Assembly (NCBI GenBank): GCA_937928545.1
Contig: CALGJQ010000017.1
Span: 1 to 64,000, forward strand
Length of the DNA stretch: 64,000 nt
Source: an uncultured Verrucomicrobiales bacterium
GTDB taxonomy: Bacteria > Verrucomicrobiota > Verrucomicrobiia > Verrucomicrobiales > Akkermansiaceae
Direction of reading: 5' to 3'
Shown here: in pieces, positions 25,803-34,276 of the stretch
Layout: every line of letters begins with the position of its first letter
Numbering within the stretch: position 1 is the stretch's first letter
Notes under the pieces: generated by a model
Told to the model about the DNA's origin: nothing
Seen by the model: only the letters and a program-made list of their open reading frames with translations
Databases searched by the model: none
Program-made: the position numbers and the translations under genes

Positions 25803-26714
25803 ATGCGCTGCTTCTACTCTTCAGAATTCTACCTTGAGCTGCCGAATGGGCATCCGTTTCCGATGGACAAGTTTGAGGTGTCGAAAGACATGCTGGTGAC
25901 AAGCGGGACGATCAAGGGGGAGGATATTATTGAGGTGAAGGCGGCGGAGAGTCATGTGTTGAAGAGGGTTCACGATGACGATTACCTTGCGAAAATTTAC
26001 CATGGGCAGCTTGACCGGAAGGAGCAGATCCAGCTGGGCCTTCCGGTGACGCCAAAGCTTTATCAAAGGAGTGCGACGGAAGTGGAGGCGACGAGACAGG
26101 CTTGCTATGCGGCGCTGCAGGATGGAGTTTCGGCTGTTTTAGCGGGGGGGACGCATCACTCTTTTCAGAATCGAGGGGAGGGATATTGTGTGTTCAATGA
26201 TATCGCGATTGCGATTCGGGACCTGCAAGTGAATCAACCGGGGATTAAGGTGATGGTGGTGGATACGGATGCGCATCAGGGGAATGGCACGAATAGTATT
26301 TTGGGAGATGATCCGAATGTTTTTACTTACTCGATTCATGTGGGGAGGAATTTTCCGACGCGGAAGGTGGAGGGATCGATGGATGTTGAGACGGTTCGAT
26401 ACGTGGAAGGTGAGATGTATTTAAAGCAACTTTTTACGACTTTGGCGGCGGCGTTGGATGTCTTTTCGCCGGATTTGGTAATTTGGATTTCGGGAGCGGA
26501 TAACCATCGGAATGACCGGATGGGGCAGATGCTTTTGGACCTCAAGGATTTCATGAAACGAGATGAGGTGATTTTGCAGGCCTTTCTGGGGAACCGAATC
26601 CCGGTCGCGATTCTCTATGGCGGTGGGTATAATCGACAGCCGGAATACACTGCGAAAATTCACCGTAATACGATTGCCACGGCGGCGAAAGTGGCACGGA
26701 AGTTTATTCGATGA
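25803..26714 (+). CDS. Histone-deacetylase-family protein
   Basis: The protein has 303 residues. It carries the deacetylase marks LAGGTHHSFQNRGEGYCVFN (active-site His pair), VVDTDAHQGNGT (zinc ligands), YSIHVGRNFP, ISGADNHRNDRMG, and YGGGYN with the tyrosine. These metal-dependent amidohydrolases act on acetyl-lysine, acetylpolyamines or other N-acyl groups. Bacterial relatives include AcuC and acetylpolyamine amidohydrolases, and the specific substrate cannot be told here. It overlaps panE by 4 nt (ATGA), so the two are translationally coupled. Confidence 0.9.
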   Translation: MRCFYSSEFYLELPNGHPFPMDKFEVSKDMLVTSGTIKGEDIIEVKAAESHVLKRVHDDDYLAKIYHGQLDRKEQIQLGLPVTPKLYQRSATEVEATRQACYAALQDGVSAVLAGGTHHSFQNRGEGYCVFNDIAIAIRDLQVNQPGIKVMVVDTDAHQGNGTNSILGDDPNVFTYSIHVGRNFPTRKVEGSMDVETVRYVEGEMYLKQLFTTLAAALDVFSPDLVIWISGADNHRNDRMGQMLLDLKDFMKRDEVILQAFLGNRIPVAILYGGGYNRQPEYTAKIHRNTIATAAKVARKFIR

Positions 26715-27634
26715 AGACCTTTGCGATTGTTGGGGCCGGAGCGATCGGGAGCTACTACGGGGGGCGACTCGCGAAGGCGGGGAATGAGGTGAAGTTTCTT
26801 TTACGAGCCGATTATGAGGTGGTGAAAAAGAGAGGCTTGCGGGTTGAGAGTATCGATGGTGATTTCGTGCTTCTGGAGGTGGATTGTGCGCGGACGTCGG
26901 TGGAAATTGGGCCGGTGGATGTGGTGATCGTGGCGTGGAAGGCGACTTCTAATCATCGTTATGAAGAAGTGATTACGCCGCTCCTTCATGAAAAGTCAGT
27001 GATTGTGACTTTGCAGAACGGGATGGGAAATGTGGAGAAGTTGGGGGAGCTTTTTGGATTGGATCGGGTTTTAGGAGCGATGTGTTTTGTGTGTATCAAC
27101 CGGATTGAACCGGGATTGATTCGTCACACGGGCGGGGGGATGATTGTGATGGGCGAGGCTCGGCCGGGGGTGTCGGATCGTCTGCTGGAGCTAAAGGGGC
27201 TCTTTGAGGGTGCGAATGTCCACTGCGATGCGGTTGAGGATTTTGAGGAGGCGACGTGGCGGAAGTTGGTTTGGAATGTGCCTTTCAATGGGCTTTGCAT
27301 CACGGAGGGTGGGATTGATACGGGGGTGCTTTTGGCGCAGCCGGATGGGGAGGATCGGGTGAGGGAGTTGATGAAAGAAGTGACCCGCATTGCGGGATCT
27401 TTGGGGCATGTGATCGAAGATGAGTTTGTGGAATTCCAGATCTCACGAACTTACCCGATGAAGGATTATCGGCCCTCGAGTATGATTGATTTTGTGAATG
27501 GTGCGCCGGTGGAGGTGGAGGCGATTTGGGGTGAGCCGCTGAGGCGGGCGAAGGCGGCGGGGGTGGAGGCTCCTCGACTGGAGGAGCTGGAGGCGAGGAT
27601 CCGGGAAGTGGTGGATGAACGTCAGTCTTCGTAA
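26711..27634 (+). CDS. panE: 2-dehydropantoate 2-reductase
   Basis: The protein has 307 residues. It opens with the NADP-binding KTFAIVGAGAIGSYYGGRLA and has VIVTLQNGMGNVEKL, the active-site lysine region EEATWRKLVWNVPFNGLC, and the ending RPSSMIDFVNGAPVEVEAI with the substrate-binding motif. It reduces ketopantoate to pantoate in pantothenate synthesis, two steps from PanC (7179-8033). It is coupled to the upstream deacetylase-family gene, an unexpected partner. Its end overlaps the convergent gene at 27622 by 13 nt. Confidence 0.93.
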   Translation: MKTFAIVGAGAIGSYYGGRLAKAGNEVKFLLRADYEVVKKRGLRVESIDGDFVLLEVDCARTSVEIGPVDVVIVAWKATSNHRYEEVITPLLHEKSVIVTLQNGMGNVEKLGELFGLDRVLGAMCFVCINRIEPGLIRHTGGGMIVMGEARPGVSDRLLELKGLFEGANVHCDAVEDFEEATWRKLVWNVPFNGLCITEGGIDTGVLLAQPDGEDRVRELMKEVTRIAGSLGHVIEDEFVEFQISRTYPMKDYRPSSMIDFVNGAPVEVEAIWGEPLRRAKAAGVEAPRLEELEARIREVVDERQSS

Positions 27635-28005
27635 GGAAGCTGATCAGCGGGGATATTTACAAAGTCCGGTTCGGGAAGGTTCGTGAGTTGAGTCGCTAGG
27701 ATAGTCGTTAGGCCAAGGTTGAGCGCTTTACAAACTCGGTGCATGCCATCCATGACGCGGCCATCTGGATCTAGGATGATCGGGAATTTGAGGTTCGCTT
27801 CATCGATATATTTTGAATGCATCGCTACACTTCGACAGCTTGGTTTGTCGGTGTTTGATTGATACCAAAAGGTCTCATCAAGCTCGGCAATCGAGTCTAG
27901 TGAGAGTTCGATTGTGGGTTGTTTTTCTGCCAGTTCGATTAACCTGAAAACATCCCATGCGAGTAAGCCTTCGGCCGATTGTCGGAGATGATATTGTGGT
28001 CGCAT
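27622..28005 (-). CDS. Conserved hypothetical protein with ParB-like DGMHR motif
   Basis: The protein has 127 residues with no signal peptide. The segment FPIILDPDGRVMDGMHRVCKALNLG resembles the ParB N-terminal/KorB-like core, in which a conserved D-G-x-H-R follows a short strand. The rest, with LDSIAELDETFWYQ and CRSVAMHSKYID before it, is a small soluble domain. A nucleotide- or DNA-related role would fit that fold but is not shown. It lies 10 nt after the eboE-like gene and could be part of that transcript. Confidence 0.6.
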   Translation of the reverse strand: MRPQYHLRQSAEGLLAWDVFRLIELAEKQPTIELSLDSIAELDETFWYQSNTDKPSCRSVAMHSKYIDEANLKFPIILDPDGRVMDGMHRVCKALNLGLTTILATQLTNLPEPDFVNIPADQLPYED

Positions 28006-28015
28006 GGTTCGAAGA

Positions 28016-29173
28016 TTAACGCGAGGTTACCCAATCGTATTCCGCTGCGATTTGGTCGGTGAGAGGTTTTTGGAGCTGCTTGGGGAGAACGCCCCAAGTG
28101 TAGGTCTCGATTTCGAGGTGGGGGCAGGTTTCGGGGTGATCTTTGAGATAGGAGAGGGCGGCTTCGGCGTGATCGAGAGTGGAGCCGAGTGGTTCGAGAG
28201 GTTCTGAGTAGAGAGGGACGTGGAAGTGGCACCTTGCTTCGCAAGGAGTGGTGAGTGGTGAATGGTGAGTTTTGAATGAAGAGAAGAAATCGGGGAGGTC
28301 TTTGAAGCGGGTGAGGGGGGTGGTGTTGAGGATGACTTGATGAAGGTAGGTGGGTTCGTCGAATTGACGAATTGCTTCAAGAGCGGCGGGGTTTTGAGGG
28401 TCGAAGGAGAGGGCGTTGGAGAGGTGGATTTTTGAGATGCGGAGGCCGGCGTCGGTGAGGGCTTTGAGGGAGGTGTGGCAGTCGTCGAACTCGAGAGCGA
28501 AGTGGCAGGTGTCGTAGTTGATGCCGATGTGTTTGGTGAGGCGTTCGGTGGGGAGGTCGCGGTCGGCGCACCAGGTGAAGAAGCGTTGGAAGAAGGCGAG
28601 GGTTTCGGCGGTGTTTTCGAAGTGGCCGAGGGGTTCTGGCTCGAGGCCTAGATGGAGGTCTTTACCCGATTCGAATGAGAGGGTCTCGATGAGGCGCGCG
28701 CAGGCGTAGAGATTGGCGAAGATGAGGTTTTCGTCAGCTTCGAATTCCTTGAAGGAGCCGGGGAGGGTGGAGACGGAGCCGCCGGAGTCTTCGGGGCAGA
28801 GCTCGGCAATGATGACGAAGAGGTTGTTGGTGTAAGTGAGGCGTTCTTCGGTGGTCCAGTCGGGTTGGTAGACTTTTTCCTTAACACGAGTGCCGTGGAA
28901 GGCACCGTAGGGGAAGCCGTTGATGGTGAAGACGTAGCAATTTTCTTCAATGAGCCAGGCCTTGAAAGAGCGGAGGTTCTTGCCGTCGGTGCCGATGAGT
29001 TCGGACGCGGCGAGGGCGGAGAGACGGAGGCCGATGGCGAAGGGTTGGCCATTTGCAACGCGGTCGCGGACGGCGAGGACGTCGGTTTTGAGGACTCGAA
29101 AGGTTTCCTCCCAAGTTTCTGCGGGGTGAATATTGGTGCAGTAGGCGAGGTGGTGTTGACCGTGGAACTTCAC
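28016..29173 (-). CDS. eboE: EboE-like protein (xylose-isomerase-type TIM barrel)
   Basis: The protein has 385 residues. It opens MKFHGQHHLAYCTNIHPAETWEETF and has RVANGQPFAIGLRLSALAASEL, the features of EboE of the ebo (metabolite traffic) clusters, then the barrel motifs LHLGLEPEPLGH and IGINYDTCHFALEFDD with likely metal ligands. The ebo genes are thought to move or modify a secondary precursor across the inner membrane, for example in scytonemin producers. Here only eboE and an eboB-like gene are visible, so the pathway is partial or split. Its substrate is unknown. Confidence 0.75.
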   Translation of the reverse strand: MKFHGQHHLAYCTNIHPAETWEETFRVLKTDVLAVRDRVANGQPFAIGLRLSALAASELIGTDGKNLRSFKAWLIEENCYVFTINGFPYGAFHGTRVKEKVYQPDWTTEERLTYTNNLFVIIAELCPEDSGGSVSTLPGSFKEFEADENLIFANLYACARLIETLSFESGKDLHLGLEPEPLGHFENTAETLAFFQRFFTWCADRDLPTERLTKHIGINYDTCHFALEFDDCHTSLKALTDAGLRISKIHLSNALSFDPQNPAALEAIRQFDEPTYLHQVILNTTPLTRFKDLPDFFSSFKTHHSPLTTPCEARCHFHVPLYSEPLEPLGSTLDHAEAALSYLKDHPETCPHLEIETYTWGVLPKQLQKPLTDQIAAEYDWVTSR

Positions 29174-29225
29174 GGGTGAGTTTTAGCGTCACCTGCTCGC
29201 GTCGCAAGGGTGAAGAAGGGGTGAC

Positions 29226-30074
29226 TTACTCGGGGTCGGTTCGTTGAAGAGTCGAGATGCGGAAATAGTTTGGGTGGTCTGCACGGACGTATTCGCGAGT
29301 GAGCATGGTGTCAGTTCCGAATCGTGTTTCGATGGGGTTCCAAGTTTCGGATGAGAGGTCATCAGTAGCCTCAATAAGGTAGCGGAAGCGGAAGTCGCTT
29401 TGCCAAGTCAGGGAGACAGAGTTATTTGTCACGGAGATGGAGGGAATCACGACAATAGGAGCGACGGTTTCATCTTTTTCAAAGAGGATTTCGAGTGAAG
29501 CTGGGTCGATGGTGAATGAAAGTTCATTGCCAACACCGGTAGAGATTTTACCGGTCGCTGATGAGAGATGCTCGGGGTGGATATCACCTACGCTGATTCC
29601 CGAATCGAGGAGAGAGCTATTTGCTCCATTGAAGTCGAGAAAGAATGAAGCCAAACTGTCTCCGAGGCGGAAGGGGAAGCTGGAAAAGCTCCCTTGGTCA
29701 TCACTGGTAATTTGAATATCGAATGACTCTGCGGTGGGAAAAGGGTCTTTGACTCGGGTGAAGAAGGTGTAAGGGAATCCTTTCTTTGCGGAGCTGACAG
29801 TGCCTTCCCACAGGTAGCTGCCAATGGTGATCTCAATCTTGAGGTTGATGGCCTCGCGATAGTCACTATCTGTTCGACCTAAGAGGGGGGTCGGAACATC
29901 GGGAATGGCATCATCGTCGTAGGTGATTCTTAGGGTGACTGAATCACTGGGAGAAAGGTCTTGGCGCTGAAAAACGCCGGTGCCGGTTGTGAGAGCGCCG
30001 GTGGCTTTCCAGAGGACTGTTTCTGCTTGGGCTGCGGAAGTGAGGCAGAGGGCTAGAGCGAAAAGTTTGGACAT
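29226..30074 (-). CDS. Secreted beta-rich protein
   Basis: The protein has 282 residues, with a signal peptide ending in SAAQAE. The N-terminal domain (about 20-200) is beta-rich with DSVTLRITYDDDAIPD, and resembles Verrucomicrobia/PEP-CTERM secreted proteins with a similar opening. The last 70 residues read FRYLIEATDDLSSETWNPIE and PNYFRIS, a short Fn3-like module found at the ends of many secreted Verrucomicrobia proteins. It has no PEP-CTERM tail. Its ATG overlaps the eboB-like stop by 22 nt, so it is in that transcript. The function is unknown. Confidence 0.6.
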   Translation of the reverse strand: MSKLFALALCLTSAAQAETVLWKATGALTTGTGVFQRQDLSPSDSVTLRITYDDDAIPDVPTPLLGRTDSDYREAINLKIEITIGSYLWEGTVSSAKKGFPYTFFTRVKDPFPTAESFDIQITSDDQGSFSSFPFRLGDSLASFFLDFNGANSSLLDSGISVGDIHPEHLSSATGKISTGVGNELSFTIDPASLEILFEKDETVAPIVVIPSISVTNNSVSLTWQSDFRFRYLIEATDDLSSETWNPIETRFGTDTMLTREYVRADHPNYFRISTLQRTDPE

Positions 30075-30850
30075 TGGCTTAGGAAGGCTTTGGGATTGTC
30101 GAAGATGACTTTTTCGACAATCTCAGGTGAGTGATGTCGTTTCTTCATTTCGAGGGCGGTTTTGATGACGGCGAGGGGATCTGAGATGCCCCAGTCGCAG
30201 GCGGAGTTCATCCAGATGCGTTCCATGCCGAAGGTCTCGAGAATATCGATCGCGCGGGCGGGGGAGCATTTGGATTCGGGATAAAGAGTCATGCCAGCCC
30301 AGTATCCGGCGTCGAGGACGAGGGGGGCGGTGTGTTCTTCGACGTGATCGATGATGACGCGGTCGCGGTCGACCTTGGCGTTTTTTAAGGCGTCGAGGAT
30401 GAGGCGGGTGCCTTTGAGTTTGTCCTCGAGGTGAGGGGTGTGGATGAGGATGGCTTGATCATATTTTTTGGCGATTTCGAGGTGTTCCTCAAAGATCATT
30501 AGTTCGTTTTTGGTGTTCTTGTTGAGACCGATTTCTCCGATGCCAAGGACGGTGGGCTTGTCAATGAAGTCGGGGATGAGGGCCATGACTTCGCGGGCGA
30601 AGACGGGGTCTTCGGCTTCCTTGGGGTTGATGCAGAGCCAGCAGAAGTGCTTGATGCCGAACTTGGCGGCGCGGGCTGGTTCGTATTCGGTGAGTTGGCG
30701 GTAGTAGTCGAAGAAGCCTTGGGCATCAGCACGGTCATAACCAGCCCAGAAGGCGGGTTCGCAAAGAGCCTCGCAACCGACTTGGGCGATGGCTTGGTAG
30801 TCGGCGGTGGTGCGGCTGACCATGTGAGCGTGAGGTTCGATATAGCGCAT
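30053..30850 (-). CDS. TatD-type metal-dependent hydrolase (EboB-like)
   Basis: The protein has 265 residues. It starts MRYIEPHAHM with the HxH metal pair, and continues with IGEIGLNKNTKNE (metal-bridging Glu), ILIHTPH, VIIDHVEEH and NSACDWGISDPLA with the closing Asp. It is an amidohydrolase-fold protein, and its neighbour eboE suggests the EboB role. TatD in the narrow sense (DNase) cannot be excluded. It is soluble. It is followed by a secreted protein gene overlapping by 22 nt, and vapC ends 34 nt before it. Confidence 0.72.
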   Translation of the reverse strand: MRYIEPHAHMVSRTTADYQAIAQVGCEALCEPAFWAGYDRADAQGFFDYYRQLTEYEPARAAKFGIKHFCWLCINPKEAEDPVFAREVMALIPDFIDKPTVLGIGEIGLNKNTKNELMIFEEHLEIAKKYDQAILIHTPHLEDKLKGTRLILDALKNAKVDRDRVIIDHVEEHTAPLVLDAGYWAGMTLYPESKCSPARAIDILETFGMERIWMNSACDWGISDPLAVIKTALEMKKRHHSPEIVEKVIFDNPKAFLSQCPNFSL

Positions 30851-30884
30851 GGGGATGAGTGAATTAGGTTACAAGGTGAGAGAG

Positions 30885-31262
30885 TTATTTAGGGAGGACC
30901 TGTTGGATAGATCCGAAGTGTTTGTCATGGTGTAGCAATTCAAGATTGTTGCAAAGTGAACAGGCGAGGATTTGGATGTCAGAGAGGGGGACATTGACTC
31001 CTCGCCTTTTACAGATGCGGGCGATTCGAGCAGTTTCGGTCCAGCATTTTTGGTCGAATTCGAAAAATTGAATCATCTCTACGAAGTCTGCCAGCTCTTT
31101 CTCCTCTCGCTTGCCGCGGATTCCTTGAAAAAGCTCGACCCAGACGACAGAGGTGATTCCGAGTTCGCGGCGAATCATGCGAGCGACAAAATCGGTATGC
31201 TCACTCTCGGGCATAGTGCCACGGAGGTAGGGAATACAGACAGAGGTATCGGCGAGTGTCAT
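30885..31262 (-). CDS. vapC: VapC-type PIN-domain toxin
   Basis: The protein has 125 residues. The PIN acidic residues are at the start (LADTSVCIPYLRG, D5), the middle (SVVWVELFQGI), and the C-terminal part (PLSDIQILACS, then HHDKHFGSI with its Asp). PIN toxins are Mg-dependent RNases, often cutting tRNA or rRNA. The start overlaps the vapB stop by 4 nt (ATGA). It lies between the small conserved gene at 31539 and the eboB-like gene, which may be an insertion. Confidence 0.9.
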   Translation of the reverse strand: MTLADTSVCIPYLRGTMPESEHTDFVARMIRRELGITSVVWVELFQGIRGKREEKELADFVEMIQFFEFDQKCWTETARIARICKRRGVNVPLSDIQILACSLCNNLELLHHDKHFGSIQQVLPK

Positions 31263-31507
31263 TCTGATGCTCGGGCTTGATAGTCGGCGAGCTGACGGGT
31301 CGATTCGACGAGATCGGCGGCCTCAATTTCGTCATTATCCATGAGTTTGAGAGGGTTCTTCCTGATACGTTCGCTGAAAGCTAGAACACGCTGGCGGTGA
31401 TTGTAGTCGTCCATGGCTGCAAGAATCGCATCTCTTTTCGTAGAGGCTCCAGAATACTTCATAGAGTCCTTGAGGGTCTTCTCTGGAATATCAACAGTGG
31501 TCTTCAT
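31259..31507 (-). CDS. vapB: VapB-type antitoxin
   Basis: The protein has 82 residues from MKTTVDIPEKTLKDSMKYSG. The first 45 residues form a ribbon-helix-helix-like DNA-binding domain (TTVDIPEKTL, TKRDAILAAMDDYN) typical of VapB antitoxins. The acidic second half (MDNDEIEAADLVESTRQ) would bind the toxin. A longer frame upstream crosses the spacer and is not supported. It is coupled to vapC. Autoregulation is expected, but I see no clear operator. Confidence 0.85.
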   Translation of the reverse strand: MKTTVDIPEKTLKDSMKYSGASTKRDAILAAMDDYNHRQRVLAFSERIRKNPLKLMDNDEIEAADLVESTRQLADYQARASE

Positions 31508-31538
31508 GGAATCTAATTTAGCTAAAAAAGGATTCTTT

Positions 31539-31814
31539 TCAAGCCTCCTCTTGATGCGCTCCGTAGGCGAACTGGATTCCGGCGGAGTCGGCTGGTTCAG
31601 TCGAGTGATCGGAGAAGGCGAGGTGGACTGCTTGGGCACGAGTGGTGCCAGCGGGTGGGTTTTGCATGGCGGCGAGGGCTTTTGCGAAGGCGGGGTGTCG
31701 GAAGTCAGCTTCGCCTTCATGGCGGTCCACGCGGTCGAGAAAGGAGGCGATTTCAAGGAGCTTGAAACGCGCGTCCATGAAGTAGAGGTCTTGGATTTCC
31801 TTTTTCGTGGGCAT
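31539..31814 (-). CDS. Small conserved protein upstream of vapBC and the eboB-like gene
   Basis: The protein has 91 residues with no signal peptide. The N-terminal helix reads LYFMDARFKLLEIASFLDRV, and then VHLAFSDHSTEP and the acidic tail. I believe similar short proteins accompany EboB/TatD-like genes in related genomes, but I cannot verify this here. If so, vapBC has entered between the two. No function can be assigned. Confidence 0.5.
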   Translation of the reverse strand: MPTKKEIQDLYFMDARFKLLEIASFLDRVDRHEGEADFRHPAFAKALAAMQNPPAGTTRAQAVHLAFSDHSTEPADSAGIQFAYGAHQEEA

Positions 31815-31857
31815 GGGGAGAATGGTGAGGGGTGAGTTATGAATGGTGAATTTGGAT

Positions 31858-32220
31858 CTACCGAGGGACGCCGGTAACGTGTTCGTAGAACTCGGGGTTT
31901 AGGTCGGCGAGGGGTTCGCGGAGTTGGTCGAGCTCAGCTTTTGGGCCGTGGATTTCGATGCGGTAGAGTTCGGAGAAGGTGAGGATTTCTTCGATGCAGG
32001 AGCCAACGTTTTCGAGGTGGCGGAGGACACCGGCGGCACCAACGTAGGCTTCGCGGCAGAAGACTTGGTCGTCGCAGACGGAGAAGTCGTAATAGAGGTT
32101 GGTGTCTTCGGTGCTGGTGCGGGCTACGCATTCTTTCATGACTTCTCTAAAGGCGTCGAGTTTGCCGGGCCGGACTTTAAAGTAGGGATTGATGCTGATG
32201 GCTTGGGAGAGTTGGCTCAT
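31858..32220 (-). CDS. Antibiotic biosynthesis monooxygenase (ABM)-like domain protein
   Basis: The protein has 120 residues from MSQLSQAISINPYFKVRPG. It has the ferredoxin-like alpha+beta pattern of ABM proteins: an opening strand with INPYFKVRPGKLDAFREVMKE, the strand DTNLYYDFSVCDDQVFCREAY, a helix AAGVLRHLENVG, and further strands in YRIEIHGPKAELDQL. Members range from quinone or polyketide monooxygenases to small domains of unknown role. No cofactor or catalytic residue is evident. The gene lies upstream of the small conserved gene at 31539 on the same strand. Confidence 0.65.
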   Translation of the reverse strand: MSQLSQAISINPYFKVRPGKLDAFREVMKECVARTSTEDTNLYYDFSVCDDQVFCREAYVGAAGVLRHLENVGSCIEEILTFSELYRIEIHGPKAELDQLREPLADLNPEFYEHVTGVPR

Positions 32221-32279
32221 GGGACTGATTGTGAACGTTGAGTGAGGAAGGTCCAAGGGGGAATTTCACAGGATTGGAT

Positions 32280-32325
32280 GGGAGTAGTTCTCACGCAGAG
32301 CAGCGGAGAAGCAGAGTTTTATGTT
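32280..32325. repeat. Single copy of the TCTCACGCAGAGC word repeat
   Basis: The sequence TCTCACGCAGAGCAGCGGAG and the following AAGCAGAG match the words at 1-100 and 21590-21760. It lies at the end of the DUF455 gene. Confidence 0.55.
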
Positions 32326-34163
32326 TAGGTTGAGATCGTGACGATGGGGATGCGGGAGTGGGCGTTTTTGGAATCGCCGAGGGGGAAGGAGTTTTCTGGC
32401 AGGGGTGAGTTTTTTTGGATGGTGCTGAGGGTGAGGGGACGGTCGGGGGAGAGTTTGAGGCGGAGTTGGTGGGCGAGTCGGCCCATGGACCAACGAGCGT
32501 TGATCTCGCTGACTCTATGCCAAACGAGGCCTTCTGAAGTATAATGGATGAAGGAGTCGATACAAACAGGGCCGTGGTAGTTTTGTTCTTCTAGAAGTTG
32601 GGAGAGCGGTTCTAAGAGGTCTTTTTTTGCTGAAGGAAGGACTTTGGTTGCGATGAGGCGGGCTTGCTCAGGGAGGAGTAGGCTGGCGGGTTTTCGGGCG
32701 GAGGTGGAGGAGATCCATTGGCCGCTTTTGCTGACTTCTTGGTAGCAGATTCCGAGGAAGCGTAAGCCGCCTTGGTCGGGTGGGTTAGAGTGATAGAGGA
32801 GGGAGAACTCGAGGTCTTTTTGAAGCCAAGGTTCGATGAGGTATTTTCCGGAGATGGGAGGAGGTCGATGGGCGGAGAATTTGATGATGCCGCGACCGGC
32901 GGAGCTGTGGAGGGGTTTGGCAATCCAGTCATCGAATGGGTGGGATTCAATGAAAAGGCGGATTTCAGGTTCGTTTTTACAAATGGCGGATGGAATGGGG
33001 GTTGGGTCGATTTTTTCGCGGAGCTGGAGGCCGAACTCTTTACTGAGGAGGGCGGGGTTTGGAATTCCCCAGGGGCGTTCTTCGCAGATGTTTCGTACTT
33101 CGCGAAGCTGGTCGAGATCGGAAAGGGGAGCGATTTCGGGGAAGGTGAGGTTTTTGGCGGCGAGGGCTTCGCGATGTGAGTCGCTAGGGAGATTACGGAG
33201 GAGGACGATGTCGTCTGAGGAGGGGGCGGCGAGGGCGAAGGCGTATTCGAGATCGGCGGCGAGTTGGTCGAGGCGTTTTGGGGTGTGGTAGTTTTTTGAG
33301 GCGGCAGAGAGTTCGACGTCGGGATTGAACCAGTAGAGGTCGGGGCTGCGACCGCGGGAGGATTGGAAGCGTTTGAGCGAGGCGATGAAATTTTCGTCGA
33401 GCCCGGCTTTGCGGCGGCCTTCTTCGTTGAAGGGCGTCATTCCTTTGGCGCGGATGGGGGAGAGGGGGAAGTGGAGTTGTTTGTTCCAAGCATCCCAGTC
33501 GCTTTGGGCGTTTTCCTTCCAGCGACGGAGCCACTTTAGGCCGTGGCCGACGTGAGCGATTTCGTCTTTGTAGATCTTGGCGAGGAGGTCGGCGGATTCT
33601 TGGTCGCCCGCTTCGGTGAGGACCTTTGAGTAGTGTTTGGCGTAGTCGAGGTTGGCCTGTTCGAAAGTGAGGGAGAGGCGGGAGACATAGTCGAGGGGGC
33701 TTTCCATGGAGGAAATATGCGACCAGATCATGGGGCTGAGGTGGTAGTCGCCGAAGTTGAGCCCACAGGACTTCATGCGTTCGAGATACCAGCGGGTGTG
33801 GTCTTGTTCTTCTTGGAGGGTGTGGAGGACGCCTTTGCGAAAGGCATCTGGGGCGTCGGGAAATTTGAGGAGGGCGAGGGCCATGAGCTCGACGGCGAGG
33901 AGCTCGTGGTTGGCGAAGAAGTGGAGGAGGATGCCGCGTTGTTCTTCGTTGTGGATTTGGTCGTCGCTGGGGAAAGGGGATTTGCCATTGTTGGGGCGTG
34001 GCTTGAGGTGATCGGGACGGCCTGGAGTGGTGGGTGTTTTAAAAGAGCCTTTTTTTGGAGGGTCGAGAATGAGTGAGGGAGGGGCGTGGGTGAGTTTTTC
34101 CTCCAGCGAGGTGCTCAGGAGGACGCGCTGGGCAAATTCGGAAACAGTGTGGGCTTCGGCCAT
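32325..34163 (-). CDS. DUF455 ferritin-like protein fused to an ATP-grasp-like domain
   Basis: The protein has 612 residues. Residues about 1-275 are the DUF455 fold: FFANHELLAVELMALALLKF, LQEEQDHTRWYLERM, SLTFEQANLDYAKHY and YKDEIAHVGHGLKWL, giving the E..ExxH pairs of a di-iron helical bundle. From about 310 to 600 the pattern changes to an ATP-grasp-like half: LRNLPSDS, HSSAGRGIIKFS, YLIEPWLQKDLEFSLLY and WHRVSEINARWSMGRL. I read this as one continuous frame with no frameshift. DUF455 proteins occur widely, alone, with unknown role, so the join is unusual. It is divergent from Sec-msrA, which starts 113 nt away. Confidence 0.75.
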   Translation of the reverse strand: MAEAHTVSEFAQRVLLSTSLEEKLTHAPPSLILDPPKKGSFKTPTTPGRPDHLKPRPNNGKSPFPSDDQIHNEEQRGILLHFFANHELLAVELMALALLKFPDAPDAFRKGVLHTLQEEQDHTRWYLERMKSCGLNFGDYHLSPMIWSHISSMESPLDYVSRLSLTFEQANLDYAKHYSKVLTEAGDQESADLLAKIYKDEIAHVGHGLKWLRRWKENAQSDWDAWNKQLHFPLSPIRAKGMTPFNEEGRRKAGLDENFIASLKRFQSSRGRSPDLYWFNPDVELSAASKNYHTPKRLDQLAADLEYAFALAAPSSDDIVLLRNLPSDSHREALAAKNLTFPEIAPLSDLDQLREVRNICEERPWGIPNPALLSKEFGLQLREKIDPTPIPSAICKNEPEIRLFIESHPFDDWIAKPLHSSAGRGIIKFSAHRPPPISGKYLIEPWLQKDLEFSLLYHSNPPDQGGLRFLGICYQEVSKSGQWISSTSARKPASLLLPEQARLIATKVLPSAKKDLLEPLSQLLEEQNYHGPVCIDSFIHYTSEGLVWHRVSEINARWSMGRLAHQLRLKLSPDRPLTLSTIQKNSPLPENSFPLGDSKNAHSRIPIVTIST

Positions 34164-34276
34164 TGCTTATTGGCAGGGAAGGGCTTGGCTTGGGGACTTG
34201 CAAAGAAAAAAGGAAGATAGAGGGGAGATCGTGTGCTGGAATAATCACCAAGCTGTGTCATCCTACTGCTAGATAG

